64,000 bases of DNA from Streptomyces netropsis (lineage in GTDB: Bacteria > Actinomycetota > Actinomycetes > Streptomycetales > Streptomycetaceae). Below, in pieces: positions 17,300 through 26,247 of this stretch. Numbering within the stretch: position 1 is the stretch's first letter; every line of letters begins with the position of its first letter. The stretch lies in NCBI RefSeq assembly GCF_014203545.1, contig NZ_JACHJG010000001.1, positions 310,001 through 374,000 on the forward strand, given 5' to 3'. The notes beneath the pieces were generated by a model. The model worked only from the letters and a program-made list of their open reading frames with translations, was not told the origin of the DNA and searched no databases. The translations under genes were made by a program, and so were the position numbers.

Positions 17300-17959
17300 A
17301 TGCGCCTCAACCGGATCCTGCTCTCCACCGTGCTCGTGGTGGTCGCCCTCGTCGTCCAGGTCAGCGTCTTCGCCCGGCTCCACCTCCCCGGAGCCGTCCC
17401 CGACCTGCTGCTCCTCGTCGTCATCGGCCTCGCCCTGGTCTACGGCCACACCAGCGGCGCCCTGATCGGCTTCGCCGCGGGTCTCCTCGCCGACCTCGCA
17501 CCGCCCGCCGACCACGCCACCGGCCGCTACGCCCTCGTGCTGTGTCTCGTCGGCTATGTGGTGGGCCTCGCCCGGCCCGAGAACGGCCGGATGCGGTCGG
17601 CCACCGTGCCGATGCTCGTCGTCGTCGCCGCGGCCGTCGGCTCCACCCTGCTCTACGCGGGCGTCGGCTCCCTCGTCGGCGACACCGCCGCCCGCCACGT
17701 GGGACTGACCGGCCTCGTCCTCACCGCCGCCGTGTACGACCTGCTGCTCGCGCCCTTCACCGTGCCGCTGGTCATGGCGCTGGCCCGCCGCACCCACAAC
17801 GACCCGCTCGCCGGCGACGGCTCCCCCGCGGGCGGCGATGGCTCCTACGGCTGGCTCTCCGGCGGCCGGGCCAACCGCATCGGCAGCCAGCGCGGCGGTC
17901 TGCTGGCCAAGTCGCCGAAGAACAAGGCCGGACGCATCAAGGGGGTCAAGCGACTGTGA
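17300..17959 (+). CDS. mreD: Rod-shape/spore-wall membrane protein MreD
   Basis: A 219-aa integral membrane protein with five or six helices in the first 160 residues (LSTVLVVVALVVQV, LLLVVIGLALVYG, GLLADLAPPADHATG) and a basic cytoplasmic tail with Gly/Ser and KNKAGR. Position between mreC and mrdA, plus the GxxxGLLxDL pattern, identify MreD. The tail of about 50 residues is longer than in E. coli MreD. ATG 17300 lies 6 nt after mreC; mrdA follows after 40 nt. Confidence 0.93.
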   Translation: MRLNRILLSTVLVVVALVVQVSVFARLHLPGAVPDLLLLVVIGLALVYGHTSGALIGFAAGLLADLAPPADHATGRYALVLCLVGYVVGLARPENGRMRSATVPMLVVVAAAVGSTLLYAGVGSLVGDTAARHVGLTGLVLTAAVYDLLLAPFTVPLVMALARRTHNDPLAGDGSPAGGDGSYGWLSGGRANRIGSQRGGLLAKSPKNKAGRIKGVKRL

Positions 17960-17999
17960 GGCAGCGATTCACCGGTAGCCGGCGGGAGGCGGGGACACC

Positions 18000-20270
18000 A
18001 TGAGCAACCTCCCCGAGACCGGGCGCACCTCGCGCGTCACCATCCGGCTCGTCGTCATCCAGATCCTCGTCTTCTCCCTCCTGCTCACCCTCGGCGGCCG
18101 CCTCTGGTACCTCCAGATCCGCAGCGGCGACCAGTACACGGCCGAGGCCGCCAACAACCACATCCAGCAGGTCGTCGCCCCCGCCACCCGCGGCTCGATC
18201 CTCGACGCCCGCGGCGTGCCGCTCGCCGACAACGAGACCCGCCTCGTCGTCTCCGCCAGCCGCACCGACCTGATGAAGATGAAGGACAAGGGCAAGGGCG
18301 TCCTCACCCGCCTCGCGGGCATCCTCGAACTCAAGCCCGAGGACGTCGCCGCCAAGGTGCGGCTCTGCGACGCCAAGACCCCCCAGCCCTGCTGGGCCGG
18401 CTCGCCCTACCAGCCCATCCCCATCACCGACGAGGCCACCACCCAGCAGGCCCTGCAGATCCGCGAGCGCGCCGAGGACTTCCCCGGCATCACCGCCGAG
18501 CCGACCGCCGTCCGCCGCTACGCCGGCCCCGGCGGCTCCAACACCGCGCAGGTCCTCGGCTACCTCTCGCCCGTCACCGACGACGAGATCATCAAGGCCA
18601 AGGACAGCCGCTCCCCGCTGCTGCGCTCCGACCAGATCGGCCGCTCCGGCCTGGAGCGCCAGTACGACACCGAGCTGCGCGGCAAGGCCGGCGTCACCCG
18701 CTACGAGGTCGACAACCTCGGCCGCGTCATCGGCAAGGCCAAGAGCGACAAGGCCGAGCCCGGCGCCAACATCGTCACCAGCGTCGACGCCCGTGTGCAG
18801 GCCATAGCGGAACGAGAACTGGACCAGGCGATGAAGGACGCCCGCAAGGAGATGGACCGCAACACCGGCGTCAACTACAAGGCCGACGCGGGCGCCGTCG
18901 TGGTGATGGAGTCCAAGACCGGCCGCATCGTCGCCATGGCCTCCAACCCGACGTACGACCCCAACGCCTGGGTCGGCGGCATCTCCGCCAAGGACTACCA
19001 GGGGCTCACCGGCAAGGACTCCAACTTCCCGCTGCTCAACCGGGCGATCCAGGGCCAGGCGGCCCCCGGCTCGGTCTTCAAGGTCATCTCCGCGACCGCC
19101 GCCGTCAACGCCGGCTACTCCTTCACCAACAACTACAACTGCTCCAGCTCGTACAGCATCGGCGGCCAGGTCTTCAAGAACTTCGAGTCCAAGGGCTACG
19201 GCCCCATCGACCTCGGCCGGGCCCTGGAGGTCTCCTGCGACACCGTCTTCTACGACCTGGCCTACCGCCAGTGGCAGAAGGACGGCGGCAACAACCCCAA
19301 GCACCCGGCGGACTGGTTCTACAAGACCGCCCACCAGTTCGGCCTCGGCAAGCAGACCGGCATCGACCTGCCCAACGAGGTCCGCGGCCGCGTCCCCGAC
19401 CGCGACTGGAAGAAGAACTACTGGAAGTCCAACAAGGACTCCTGGTGCAAGCAGGGCAAGAAGGACGACGACAGCTACGCCGGGAAGATCGCCAAGGAGA
19501 ACTGCGAGTCCGGCATGCGGATGCGCGCCGGTGACTCCGTCAACTACTCCATCGGCCAGGGCGACACGCTCGTCACCCCCCTCCAGATGGCCACCATCTA
19601 CAGCGCCATCAGCAACGGCGGAACCCTCTACAACCCCACCGTCGGCAAGGCCATCGTCAGCCCCGACGGCAAGCGGGTCGAGGAGATCAAGCCCCGGGCC
19701 CACGGCAAGCTGCCCTTCGACCGCAAGACCCGCGACCAGCTCGACCGCGCCCTGGCCGGCGTCGCCACCAACGGCAGCGCCGCCTGGCGGTTCGGCGGCT
19801 GGCCGCAGAAGCAGATCCCGATGCACGCCAAGACCGGTACCGCTGAGGTCTACGGCAAGCAGACGACCTCGTGGTTCGCGACGTACACCGAGGACTACAC
19901 CATCGTCATGACGATCTCCCAGGGCGGCACCGGCTCCGGCGCCTCCGGCCCGGCCGTACGCAAGATCTACAACGCGCTCTACGGCGCCGACGATAAGGGC
20001 AAGATCGACGCCAAGAAGGCGCTGCTGCCCAGGCCCGAGGCGAAGCTCCCCAGGATCCAGAAGGACGGGACCATCGAGGCCCAGGCGATCCCCAGCCCGC
20101 CCGCCCGCAAGGAGGACAAGGAGGACAAGGAGGAAGGCGCCGCGGAGAAGCCGCCCGGGACGGCGGACTCGACACGGAAGCCCGACGACCCGGACTCCAC
20201 GGAGAAGCCGGACGGTCCCGACTCCACGGAGAAGCCCGACCCGGCAGCGGCAGGGGGGCAGGACGAGTGA
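18000..20270 (+). CDS. mrdA: Penicillin-binding protein 2, class B transpeptidase
   Basis: This 756-aa membrane-anchored transpeptidase crosslinks peptidoglycan with RodA. It has one N-terminal helix (about 15-37), a dimerisation/pedestal domain and the transpeptidase domain. The three active-site motifs are present: SVFK with the nucleophile Ser near residue 358, SVN near 513 and KTG near 611. ATG 18000 has GGGAGG upstream. The last 60 residues are a Lys/Glu tract followed by repeats of PDSTEKPD, a disordered extracellular tail absent from E. coli PBP2. The stop overlaps the rodA GTG. Confidence 0.96.
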   Translation: MSNLPETGRTSRVTIRLVVIQILVFSLLLTLGGRLWYLQIRSGDQYTAEAANNHIQQVVAPATRGSILDARGVPLADNETRLVVSASRTDLMKMKDKGKGVLTRLAGILELKPEDVAAKVRLCDAKTPQPCWAGSPYQPIPITDEATTQQALQIRERAEDFPGITAEPTAVRRYAGPGGSNTAQVLGYLSPVTDDEIIKAKDSRSPLLRSDQIGRSGLERQYDTELRGKAGVTRYEVDNLGRVIGKAKSDKAEPGANIVTSVDARVQAIAERELDQAMKDARKEMDRNTGVNYKADAGAVVVMESKTGRIVAMASNPTYDPNAWVGGISAKDYQGLTGKDSNFPLLNRAIQGQAAPGSVFKVISATAAVNAGYSFTNNYNCSSSYSIGGQVFKNFESKGYGPIDLGRALEVSCDTVFYDLAYRQWQKDGGNNPKHPADWFYKTAHQFGLGKQTGIDLPNEVRGRVPDRDWKKNYWKSNKDSWCKQGKKDDDSYAGKIAKENCESGMRMRAGDSVNYSIGQGDTLVTPLQMATIYSAISNGGTLYNPTVGKAIVSPDGKRVEEIKPRAHGKLPFDRKTRDQLDRALAGVATNGSAAWRFGGWPQKQIPMHAKTGTAEVYGKQTTSWFATYTEDYTIVMTISQGGTGSGASGPAVRKIYNALYGADDKGKIDAKKALLPRPEAKLPRIQKDGTIEAQAIPSPPARKEDKEDKEEGAAEKPPGTADSTRKPDDPDSTEKPDGPDSTEKPDPAAAGGQDE

Positions 20271-21466
20271 CCACCACCGACGGCTACAAAGTCCGCCGCT
20301 ACAGCCCCGAGCGCGGCACCTGGGGCAAGCTCACCGCCCGCGACTCCGTCCTCCGCAGGCTCGACTGGGTCATGCTGCTCGCCGCACTCGCCCTGTCCGG
20401 CATCAGCACCCTGCTCGTCTACTCCGCCACCCGCGGCCGCACCGAGCTCAACCACGGCGACCCGTACTACTTCCTGCTGCGCAACATCCTCAACACCGGC
20501 ATAGGGCTCGCGCTCGCCGTCGGCGCGGTCTGGCTCGGCCACCGCGCCCTGCGCGGCGCGGTCCCCATCCTGTACGGCATCTCCGTGCTGCTCACCGCCG
20601 CCGTGCTCACCCCGCTCGGCGCCACCATCAACGGCGCCCGGTCCTGGATCCAGCTCGGCGGCGGCTTCTCCATCCAGCCCTCCGAATTCACCAAGATCAC
20701 CATCACGCTCGGGATGGCGATGCTGCTGGCCGCCAAGGTCGACGCCGGCGACCGGCTGCACCCCGACCACCGCACCGTGATGGAGGCCCTGGGCCTCGCC
20801 GCGCTGCCCATCGTCATCATCCTGCTGATGCCCGACCTCGGCTCGGTCATGGTCCTCGTGGTGATCGTGCTCGCCGTCCTGCTCTCCTCCGGCGCCTCCA
20901 ACCGCTGGATCGCCGGACTGCTCGGCACCGGCGTCATCGGCTGCGTCCTCATCTGGCAGCTCGGCGTGCTGGACGAATACCAGATCAACCGCTTCGCCGC
21001 CTTCGCCAACCCCGCCCTCGACCCGGCGGGCGTCGGCTACAACACCAACCAGGCCCGCATCGCCATCGGCTCCGGCGGCCTCACCGGCTCCGGCCTCTTC
21101 CGCGGCAGCCAGACCACCGGCCAGTTCGTGCCCGAACAGCAGACCGACTTCATCTTCACCGTCGCGGGCGAGGAACTCGGCTTCCTCGGCGCGGGGCTCA
21201 TCATCGTGCTGCTCGGCGTCGTCCTGTGGCGCGCCTGCCGCATCGCCCGCGAGACCACCGAGCTCTACGGCACGGTCGTGGCCGCCGGCATCATCGCCTG
21301 GTTCGCCTTCCAGTCCTTCGAGAACATCGGCATGACGCTGGGGATCATGCCCGTCACCGGCCTGCCCCTGCCTTTCGTGTCCTACGGAGGCTCGTCCATG
21401 TTCGCCGCCTGGATCGCCGTCGGACTCCTGCAGTCCATCAAGGTGCAACGCCCCGTATCCGCCTGA
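20267..21466 (+). CDS. rodA: SEDS-family peptidoglycan polymerase RodA
   Basis: A 399-aa protein with about ten transmembrane helices. SEDS landmarks include INGARSWIQLGGGFSIQPSE, KITITLGMAMLLA, LMPDLGSVMV and the end PVTGLPLPFVSYGGSS. The polymerase uses lipid II and pairs with the class B PBP encoded just upstream. GTG 20267 overlaps the mrdA TGA by 4 bp. In S. coelicolor the homologue is named Sfr and belongs to the spore-wall synthesising complex. Confidence 0.96.
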   Translation: MTTTDGYKVRRYSPERGTWGKLTARDSVLRRLDWVMLLAALALSGISTLLVYSATRGRTELNHGDPYYFLLRNILNTGIGLALAVGAVWLGHRALRGAVPILYGISVLLTAAVLTPLGATINGARSWIQLGGGFSIQPSEFTKITITLGMAMLLAAKVDAGDRLHPDHRTVMEALGLAALPIVIILLMPDLGSVMVLVVIVLAVLLSSGASNRWIAGLLGTGVIGCVLIWQLGVLDEYQINRFAAFANPALDPAGVGYNTNQARIAIGSGGLTGSGLFRGSQTTGQFVPEQQTDFIFTVAGEELGFLGAGLIIVLLGVVLWRACRIARETTELYGTVVAAGIIAWFAFQSFENIGMTLGIMPVTGLPLPFVSYGGSSMFAAWIAVGLLQSIKVQRPVSA

Positions 21467-21493
21467 GGTCTGTCGGCCCGGCCGCCCGAGCAT

Positions 21494-21499
21494 TAGATT
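21494..21499 (+). promoter_or_regulatory. -10 element of CYTH-CHAD gene, leaderless pattern
   Basis: TAGATT ends 6 nt before the ATG at 21506, and no Shine-Dalgarno sequence fits in between. Confidence 0.45.
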
Positions 21500-21505
21500 C
21501 GCCCT

Positions 21506-23044
21506 ATGGCGGATACCGTGCGAGAGATCGAGCGGAAATACGAAGCCGGTGACAGCGCGGGCGAGGCCCGGCTGCCCGACCTGAGCCGGGTCGCGGGCGT
21601 CGCGACCGTCGCCGACCAAGGACCGGCCGAGCTCGACGCCGTCTACTACGACACGGCCGACCGCCGGCTGGCGGCCGCGGGCATCACCCTGCGCCGCCGC
21701 ACGGGCGGCTCCGACGCGGGCTGGCACCTCAAACTCCCCGTCGCCCCCGGCACCCGCGACGAGATCCGCGCACCCCTGTCACCCGGCGTGCCCCGCGCCC
21801 TCGCCGCCCTCGTCCGCGCCCGCACCCGCGACGCGGAGCTCGTCCCCCTGGTGCGGATCGTCTCCCGCCGCGAGGTCCACCTCCTCCTCGACGAGCACGG
21901 CGGGGTCCTCGCCGAGGCGAGCGCCGACGCGGTCACCGCCGCCCGGCTCGCCGACGGCGGCCGCACGGTCCACTGGACGGAATTCGAGCTGGAGCTCGGC
22001 AAGGACACCGACCCCGACTTCCTCGACGTCGTCGAACCCCATCTGCGCGAAGCGGGCCTGCGCACCTCGAAGGCCCCCTCCAAGCTGTCCCGCGCGCTCG
22101 CCGAGACCGACCCCGAGCCGCCCGTGAAGCGGAAGCCGCGCCCGGCCGAGCCGGGCAGGCCCACCGCCGGCGACCACGTCCTCGCCTACGTCCGCGCCCA
22201 GGCCGAAGCCGTCGTCGCGGGCGACCTCGACGTCCGGCGCGACGTCGACGACTCCGTCCACCAGATGCGCGTCGCCACCCGCCGGCTGCGCAGCGCCTTC
22301 CGCACGTTCGGGAAGGTGCTCGACCGCGAGGTCACCGACCCGATCGGGGCGGAGCTGAAATGGCTCGCCGGCGAACTGGGCGTCGACCGGGACCGCGAGG
22401 TCCTCTCCGCCCGCCTGCGGGAACGCGTCGACGAGGTCCCGGACACCCTCGTGCTCGGCCCCGTCCGCGCCCGGCTGCGCCGCTGGGCCGCCGGCCGCCA
22501 CGCGGGCGCGCGCAAACGCCTGCTCTCCGTCCTCGACAGCGAGCGCCACCTCGCCCTCCTCGACACCCTCGACGCGCTCCTCGCCGACCCGCCCCTGCTC
22601 CCCGCCGCCGCCGACCCGGCGCGAGGGGTCATCGCCGAGGCCGTCCTGCGCGACTACCGCCGCCTCGCCCGCCGCGTCGACCACGCCCTGGCCACGGAGG
22701 CCGGGCCCGGCCTCGACACCGCCCTGCACGAGGCCCGCAAGGCGGCCAAGCGCGCCCGCTACGCCGCCGAGGCCGCGCAACCGGCCCTCGGCAAGCCCGT
22801 GAAGCGCTTCGCGCGGCGGATGAAGTCCGTACAGAGCCTGCTGGGCGAACACCAGGACAGCGTCATGGCCCGCGAAGCGCTGCGCGCCCTCGCCGTCCAG
22901 GCGCACGCCGCGGGGGAGAGCACGTACACGCTCGGGCTGCTGCACGGCCGGGAGGAAGCCCTCGCGGCCGGGTACGAGCGCGAGCTGCCGGGCCTGTGGG
23001 AGAAGGCGTCCGCCAAGCGGCACCGGGCCGCGCTGCGGGGGTGA
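21506..23044 (+). CDS. CYTH-CHAD domain protein (polyphosphate-related)
   Basis: The 512-aa protein starts with a CYTH domain: the signature REIERKYEA is at residues 5-13, and basic/acidic tunnel strands continue to about residue 190. A CHAD domain follows from about 210, with VHQMRVATRRLRSAFRTFG and HEARKAAKRARYAAEA marking its conserved His/Arg helices. CYTH enzymes hydrolyse triphosphates with divalent metal; CHAD domains bind polyphosphate. The fusion is a known arrangement but its substrate here is unknown. ATG 21506 follows a -10 box by 6 nt, so the mRNA is probably leaderless and the gene separate from the mre operon. Confidence 0.9.
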   Translation: MADTVREIERKYEAGDSAGEARLPDLSRVAGVATVADQGPAELDAVYYDTADRRLAAAGITLRRRTGGSDAGWHLKLPVAPGTRDEIRAPLSPGVPRALAALVRARTRDAELVPLVRIVSRREVHLLLDEHGGVLAEASADAVTAARLADGGRTVHWTEFELELGKDTDPDFLDVVEPHLREAGLRTSKAPSKLSRALAETDPEPPVKRKPRPAEPGRPTAGDHVLAYVRAQAEAVVAGDLDVRRDVDDSVHQMRVATRRLRSAFRTFGKVLDREVTDPIGAELKWLAGELGVDRDREVLSARLRERVDEVPDTLVLGPVRARLRRWAAGRHAGARKRLLSVLDSERHLALLDTLDALLADPPLLPAAADPARGVIAEAVLRDYRRLARRVDHALATEAGPGLDTALHEARKAAKRARYAAEAAQPALGKPVKRFARRMKSVQSLLGEHQDSVMAREALRALAVQAHAAGESTYTLGLLHGREEALAAGYERELPGLWEKASAKRHRAALRG

Positions 23045-23146
23045 CCCCGCTCCCCCCCGGCGGTGGTGCCCGTTCGCGGTGGGGCGGGGGGTACCACTCC
23101 TCGCGTACGCTAGAGAGTCGCCCCCTGCCAGCTCCCGAAGGTCGAG

Positions 23147-25072
23147 ATGTCTGTCGAGTCCGTCTTCCCACAGCTCGAAGCGCTGCTCCCGCACGTGCAG
23201 AAGCCCATTCAGTACGTCGGTGGAGAGCTGAACTCCACCGTTAAGCCTTGGGACAGCTGTGACGTCCGGTGGGCGCTCATGTACCCCGACGCCTACGAGG
23301 TCGGACTGCCCAACCAGGGCGTCATGATCCTTTACGAGGTCCTCAACGAGCGCGAGGGCGTGCTCGCCGAGCGCACCTACAGCGTCTGGCCGGACCTCGA
23401 AGAGCTGATGCGCGAGCACAAGGTGCCGCAGTTCACCGTGGACGCGCACCGCCCGGTCAAGGCCTTCGACGTCTTCGGGCTGAGCTTCTCCACCGAGCTG
23501 GGCTACACCAACATGCTCACGGCCCTGGACCTCGCGGGCATCCCGCTGGAGGCCAAGGACCGCACCGTCGACGACCCGATCGTCCTCGCGGGCGGCCACG
23601 CGGCCTTCAACCCCGAGCCGATCGCGGAGTTCATCGACTGCGCGGTGATCGGTGACGGCGAGCAGGCCGTCCTGGAGATCACCGAGATCGTCCGGGCCTG
23701 GAAGGCCGAGGACCGCCCCGGCGGCCGCGAGGAGCTGCTGCTGCGCCTCGCCAAGACCGGCGGCGTCTACGTCCCGGGCTTCTACGACGTCGAGTACCTG
23801 CCCGACGGCCGTATCGCCCGTATGGTGCCCAACCGCTCCGGCGTGCCGTGGCGGGTCTCCAAGCACACCGTCATGGACCTCGACGAGTGGCCCTACCCCA
23901 AGCAGCCGCTGGTCCCGCTCGCGGAGACCGTCCACGAGCGGATGTCGGTGGAGATCTTCCGCGGCTGCACCCGCGGCTGCCGTTTCTGCCAGGCCGGCAT
24001 GATCACGCGCCCCGTGCGGGAGCGAAGCATCACCGGCATCGGCGACATGGTGGAAAAGGGCCTGAAGGCGACCGGCTTCGAGGAGGTCGGCCTGCTGTCG
24101 CTGTCCTCCGCGGACCACACCGAGATCGGTGACATCGCCAAGGGCCTCGCCGACCGGTACGAAGAGGACAAGATCGGCCTCTCCCTGCCGTCGACCCGCG
24201 TGGACGCCTTCAACGTCGACCTCGCCAACGAGCTGACCCGCAACGGCCGCCGTTCGGGCCTCACCTTCGCCCCCGAGGGCGGCTCCGAGCGCATGCGCAA
24301 GGTCATCAACAAGATGGTCTCGGAAGAGGACCTGATCCGTACGGTCTCCACCGCGTACGGCAACGGCTGGCGCCAGGTGAAGCTGTACTTCATGTGCGGC
24401 CTGCCCACCGAGACCGACGAGGACGTCCTCCAGATCGGTGACATGGCGGTCAACGTCATCGCCGAGGGCCGCAAGGTCTCCGGGCAGAACGACATCCGCT
24501 GCACGGTCTCCATCGGCGGCTTCGTACCCAAGCCGCACACCCCCTTCCAGTGGGCGCCGCAGCTCTCCGCCGAGGAGACCGACGCGCGCCTGGCGAAGCT
24601 GCGCGACAAGATCCGCGGCGACAAGAAGTACGGCCGCTCCATCGGCTTCCGCTACCACGACGGCAAGCCCGGCATCATCGAGGGCCTGCTCTCGCGCGGC
24701 GACCGCCGCGTCGGTGCCGTGATCCGCGAGGTCTACGAGTCCGGCGGCCGCTTCGACGGCTGGCGCGAGCACTTCTCCTACGACCGCTGGATCAAGTCCG
24801 CCGAGAAGACGCTGCCCCCGCAGGGCGTCGACGTCGCCTGGTACACCACGCGTGAGCGCACGTACGAGGAGGTCCTGCCCTGGGACCACCTGGACTCCGG
24901 TCTCGACAAGGACTGGCTCTGGGAGGACTGGCAGGACGCGCTCGACGAGACCGAGGTCGAGGACTGCCGCTGGACGCCGTGCTTCGACTGCGGTGTCTGC
25001 CCGCAGATGGACACCTCGATCCAGATCGGCCCGACGGGCAAGAAACTCCTGCCGCTGACGGTCGTCAAGTAG
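23147..25072 (+). CDS. B12-binding-type radical SAM protein (TIGR03960 family)
   Basis: This 641-aa protein has an N-terminal cobalamin-binding-like domain (MYPDAYEVGLPNQG) and a radical SAM core with the cluster motif C274-x3-C278-x2-C281 (GCTRGCRFCQAG). Further SAM-barrel landmarks are FAPEGGSERMR and YFMCGLPTETDED. The C-terminus holds five Cys in CRWTPCFDCGVCPQ, possibly a second metal site. The next gene encodes its usual partner (TIGR03936), and in other lineages the two are fused. The product is unknown; proximity to rne and ribosomal protein genes hints at RNA or ribosome modification, but that is inference. ATG 23147 has AAGG upstream. Confidence 0.88.
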   Translation: MSVESVFPQLEALLPHVQKPIQYVGGELNSTVKPWDSCDVRWALMYPDAYEVGLPNQGVMILYEVLNEREGVLAERTYSVWPDLEELMREHKVPQFTVDAHRPVKAFDVFGLSFSTELGYTNMLTALDLAGIPLEAKDRTVDDPIVLAGGHAAFNPEPIAEFIDCAVIGDGEQAVLEITEIVRAWKAEDRPGGREELLLRLAKTGGVYVPGFYDVEYLPDGRIARMVPNRSGVPWRVSKHTVMDLDEWPYPKQPLVPLAETVHERMSVEIFRGCTRGCRFCQAGMITRPVRERSITGIGDMVEKGLKATGFEEVGLLSLSSADHTEIGDIAKGLADRYEEDKIGLSLPSTRVDAFNVDLANELTRNGRRSGLTFAPEGGSERMRKVINKMVSEEDLIRTVSTAYGNGWRQVKLYFMCGLPTETDEDVLQIGDMAVNVIAEGRKVSGQNDIRCTVSIGGFVPKPHTPFQWAPQLSAEETDARLAKLRDKIRGDKKYGRSIGFRYHDGKPGIIEGLLSRGDRRVGAVIREVYESGGRFDGWREHFSYDRWIKSAEKTLPPQGVDVAWYTTRERTYEEVLPWDHLDSGLDKDWLWEDWQDALDETEVEDCRWTPCFDCGVCPQMDTSIQIGPTGKKLLPLTVVK

Positions 25073-25089
25073 GCCGCTGAAGCCTCCCG

Positions 25090-25120
25090 TGAAGGCCCCG
25101 CCGCACCGGCGGGGCCTTCA
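25090..25120 (+). terminator. Hairpin after radical SAM gene
   Basis: A perfect 14-bp stem (25090-25103 with 25107-25120) closes on a 3-nt loop, 18 nt after the stop. There is no T-run, as is common in streptomycetes. Confidence 0.75.
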
Positions 25121-25161
25121 CGCGTTCCGACCCACCGGGGCGCGCCCCCGCGTGAGGCACG

Positions 25162-25167
25162 TACTCT
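25162..25167 (+). promoter_or_regulatory. -10 element of TIGR03936 gene
   Basis: TACTCT predicts a start near 25174 and a leader of about 34 nt with GAAGGA at 25192-25197. Confidence 0.4.
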
Positions 25168-25207
25168 AGGTAGCAGTACGACCGCTCTCACGAAGGACTG
25201 AACGACA

Positions 25208-26026
25208 CTGGGCAAGCGACAGCCCGAAGGTCCGCCGCCCGCACCTGTGGTGCAGCGCATTCGTCTGCGCTACACCAAGCGCGGCCGCCTTCGGTTCACC
25301 AGCCACCGCGATTTCCAGCGCGCCTTCGAGCGGGCCCTGCGCCGCGCCGACGTCCCCATGGCGTACTCGGCGGGCTTCTCCCCGCATCCCAAGGTGTCGT
25401 ACGCCAATGCCGCACCCACCGGCACGGGCAGTGAGGCCGAGTTCCTGGAGATCCAGCTCGCCGAGTTCCGCGACCCCGGGCAGCTCAGGGAGCTGCTCGA
25501 CGAGTCGCTGCCCGACGGGCTCGACATCACGGACGCGGTGGAGGCCCACACCTCCTCGTTCGCCGACCGGCTGCAGGCCTCCCTCTGGGAGCTGCGGCTC
25601 GACGGGGTCGAGGTAGCGGACGCCGAGCGGGCCGTGGCGGCCTTCCTCGCCGAGGAGACCGTCGAGGTCCAGCGCCGGACGAAAAACGGGTTGCGGACCT
25701 TCGACGCCCGTGGCGCGGTGGCCCGACTCGAAGCGCGTCAGGCCCCGGCCGATAGGCCCGGCGGCGGTGCCTGTGCGATACTGCGGCTGGTTGTTCGGCA
25801 TTTGACACCTGCCGTTCGACCCGACGACGTCCTGTCCGGTCTCCGCGCTACGGCCGACCTGGCGCCGCCGGTCCCCGCTGCGGTGACCAGGCTGGCGCAG
25901 GGGCTGCTCGATGAGGAGTCCGGCACGGTGACCGATCCGCTCGCGCCCGACCGCGACGCCGCCCCGGCCGCCCCATCCACGGCCGCCGGGCCGAGCGCCG
26001 CGAAGGTGCCGGAAGGTTCCGCGTAG
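25208..26026 (+). CDS. Radical SAM-linked protein (TIGR03936/DUF2344)
   Basis: The 272-aa protein is the partner of the preceding radical SAM enzyme. The family core starts at VQRIRLRYTKRGRLRFTSHRDF and continues with AYSAGFSPHPKVSYANAAPTG. The first ATG/GTG is GTG 25247, but the frame is open upstream and reads GKRQPEGPPPAP. CTG at 25208 begins it and has a strong GAAGGA 10 nt before, so CTG is the better start. The last 60 residues are Ala/Pro-rich and poorly conserved. The biochemical role is unknown; co-occurrence with TIGR03960 proteins is the only solid clue. Confidence 0.83.
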   Translation: MGKRQPEGPPPAPVVQRIRLRYTKRGRLRFTSHRDFQRAFERALRRADVPMAYSAGFSPHPKVSYANAAPTGTGSEAEFLEIQLAEFRDPGQLRELLDESLPDGLDITDAVEAHTSSFADRLQASLWELRLDGVEVADAERAVAAFLAEETVEVQRRTKNGLRTFDARGAVARLEARQAPADRPGGGACAILRLVVRHLTPAVRPDDVLSGLRATADLAPPVPAAVTRLAQGLLDEESGTVTDPLAPDRDAAPAAPSTAAGPSAAKVPEGSA

Positions 26027-26247
26027 GACGGCCGTCGTAGCGCCGCCGATCCACCAGGGAGCCACCCGGGTCCGGCAGGCGCACTGACCAGGAGACTTTC
26101 GCCGGTGCCGACAACTCGGCCCCGGCGAGCGAGACGACAGCTCCCGTGCGGCGACCGCGCCCCGGACGGCGGTACCGCGCACATCACGCGGACCGCCGGG
26201 TCGGATCACGACGCGGCGCCCGGGAGCGTGACGGGAGAACCGCCCGC

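Noticed and set aside
14906..17797. 963-codon minus-strand frame over mreB and mreC
   Set aside because: Antisense shadow; parts are simply the complement of conserved mreB codons.
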